From: Victivallales bacterium
GTDB taxonomy: Bacteria > Verrucomicrobiota > Lentisphaeria > Oligosphaerales > Oligosphaeraceae
DNA length: 33,092 bases
Reading direction: 5' to 3'
Assembly: GCA_017431255.1 (NCBI GenBank)
Contig: JAFRLI010000304.1
Coordinates: forward strand, 1 to 33,092
Made by a program: the position numbers and the translations under genes. Positions within the stretch are counted from its first letter, which is position 1. Each line of letters starts with the position of its first letter. The notes below the pieces were generated by a model. The model saw nothing but the letters and a program-made list of their open reading frames with translations. It had not been told where the DNA came from and did not search any database. Shown here piece by piece: positions 32,484 to 33,092 of this stretch.

Positions 32484-32517
32484 GGCAGCGCGGAGCGTGG
32501 CTTGCAAAACTGACACG
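32484..32517 (-). repeat. Dispersed 34-bp repeat, copy 5
   Basis: Minus strand CGTGTCAGTTTTGCAAG then CCACGCTCCGCGCTGCC. It lies at the left end of unit B of the long direct repeat. Confidence 0.7.
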
Positions 32518-32928
32518 AGGCATTCCTACATAAACAAACGGACTCCAAGGTTGCCTGGAGTCCGTTTGTCGCGTGTAAGGGAAATGCCAGAATTAGAGTT
32601 TCTGGTAGATGCCGCCAGCGTGTCCGAAGTGGTTGCAGTAGTTGGCGCAACTGCGGAGTTCGCTTGCGAGGTTGGTGTTGACGTGACCATCGAACCAGCC
32701 CACGTTAGCCTTGTCGCCATGGCGAAGACCGACCGCATAGTTCTTGCTAGTGTCAAAGGAATTGTAGCGATAGACGATTTGGCTGCGCTGATAACCAACA
32801 TATTCGGGGGTGGTGCAAGCCGTGAGTACCATGGAGTCGCCGATGAGTTGCGTATCGGACGGGCGCTTCAGCAGAGAGGCAACCCAGACCATACCGCGTT
32901 CCTTTCCATCTGACGGATTGTTGATTTT
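32485..32928 (-). repeat. Long direct repeat, unit B
   Basis: Second copy of 31404-31847. Identity stops abruptly at 32928, where the sequence changes to an ABC-transporter ATPase-like reading frame. Confidence 0.9.
32535..32568 (-). terminator. Terminator copy in unit B
   Basis: CAAACGGACTCCA (32535-32547) pairs with TGGAGTCCGTTTG (32556-32568), identical to the hairpin at 31454-31487. Confidence 0.7.
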
Positions 32929-33090
32929 AAGTTCTTTTCCGTTCAGGCGAACGGATCCGGATTCTCTTCGTCTGCCTCCGAAAACGGTTTTGCAAAATTC
33001 CGTTTTGCCTGCGCCTACAAGTCCGTCAATTCCTACTATCTCGCCTTTTCTTACCGTGATCGATGCATCTTTGACCATACCTTCTGCATC
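32593..33090 (-). CDS. Chimeric frame: sugar ABC-transporter ATPase fragment joined to a pseudopilin C terminus (5'-truncated)
   Basis: The frame is open to the right edge of the window, so the ATG at 33078 is unlikely to be the true start. The first 55 or so residues (VKDASITVRKGEIVGIDGL, then VGAGKTEFCKTVFGGRR and GSVRLNGKEL) match the second ABC domain of RbsA/MglA-type sugar importer ATPases, with the family's G-L-V-G-A-G-K-T-E Walker A. From [12 protein letters not shown] on, the sequence is the C-terminal half of the pseudopilin encoded at 31512, including its H-x9-DG motif and the final YQKL. The two parts meet at a 20-nt stretch, AAAATCAACAATCCGTCAGA, present in the pseudopilin gene. 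The ABC part uses A-ending codons unlike the rest of the window. A working ABC ATPase is not encoded. Either recombination or an assembly join. Confidence 0.7.
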   Translation of the reverse strand, partial: DAEGMVKDASITVRKGEIVGIDGLVGAGKTEFCKTVFGGRRRESGSVRLNGKELKINNPSDGKERGMVWVASLLKRPSDTQLIGDSMVLTACTTPEYVGYQRSQIVYRYNSFDTSKNYAVGLRHGDKANVGWFDGHVNTNLASELRSCANYCNHFGHAGGIYQKL

Positions 33091-33092
33091 GC

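Overview
The window looks like a chromosomal contig from a Lentisphaerae/Victivallis-type bacterium (PVC group), possibly gut-derived. This rests on three pseudopilin-like genes with an identical 32-residue N-terminal segment and 'H-x9-DG'-type C termini, many glycoside hydrolase-like genes, an SSS-family transporter, a Ser/Thr kinase with ankyrin repeats, and strongly C-ending codon usage. No taxonomic marker such as rRNA is present, so this assignment is an inference.

Layout. 2-1174 is the 3' end of a clan GH-A glycosidase. Convergent to it (1258-4650, minus) is a large secreted GH42/GH5-like beta-glycosidase. A divergent promoter region separates it from a plus-strand run: sugar-phosphate isomerase/epimerase-like TIM barrel, the ABC-F protein EttA, and a membrane Ser/Thr kinase with a long ankyrin region (4827-10408). 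A bidirectional hairpin and a minus-strand tRNA(CAT) follow, then an aldo/keto reductase (10794-11723). 11724-13009 has no protein gene: it holds REP-like hairpins, a promoter-like leader, a decaying orphan CRISPR-like array and two copies of a dispersed 34-bp repeat.

The second block (13010-23269) has a pseudopilin, a 1332-residue DUF4091/GH123-like protein, a LacI regulator, a cytoplasmic beta-propeller protein and an SSS transporter. Two near-identical palindromes (CTAATACGTATTAG type) overlap the promoters of the first two genes and may be operators for the LacI protein. A 9-bp tandem repeat lies directly upstream of the transporter.

The third part (23270-28516) is rich in small mobile or palindromic elements: a four-copy inverted motif upstream of an archaeal-type ATPase gene, and two MITE-like elements sharing the terminus GAGGTAATTGCAA. 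A second pseudopilin gene on the minus strand is divergent from an IclR regulator that starts a catabolic run: enolase-superfamily dehydratase, intracellular GH10 xylanase-like enzyme, RraA-like aldolase and SDR. Together these suggest uptake-then-cleavage of (acidic) xylo-oligosaccharides and oxidative sugar-acid catabolism.

The right end has a third pseudopilin gene and, 1081 bp away, a second copy of its 3' half fused in frame to part of a sugar ABC-transporter ATPase. The junction falls on a 20-nt shared sequence, which makes it either a recombination product or an assembly chimera.
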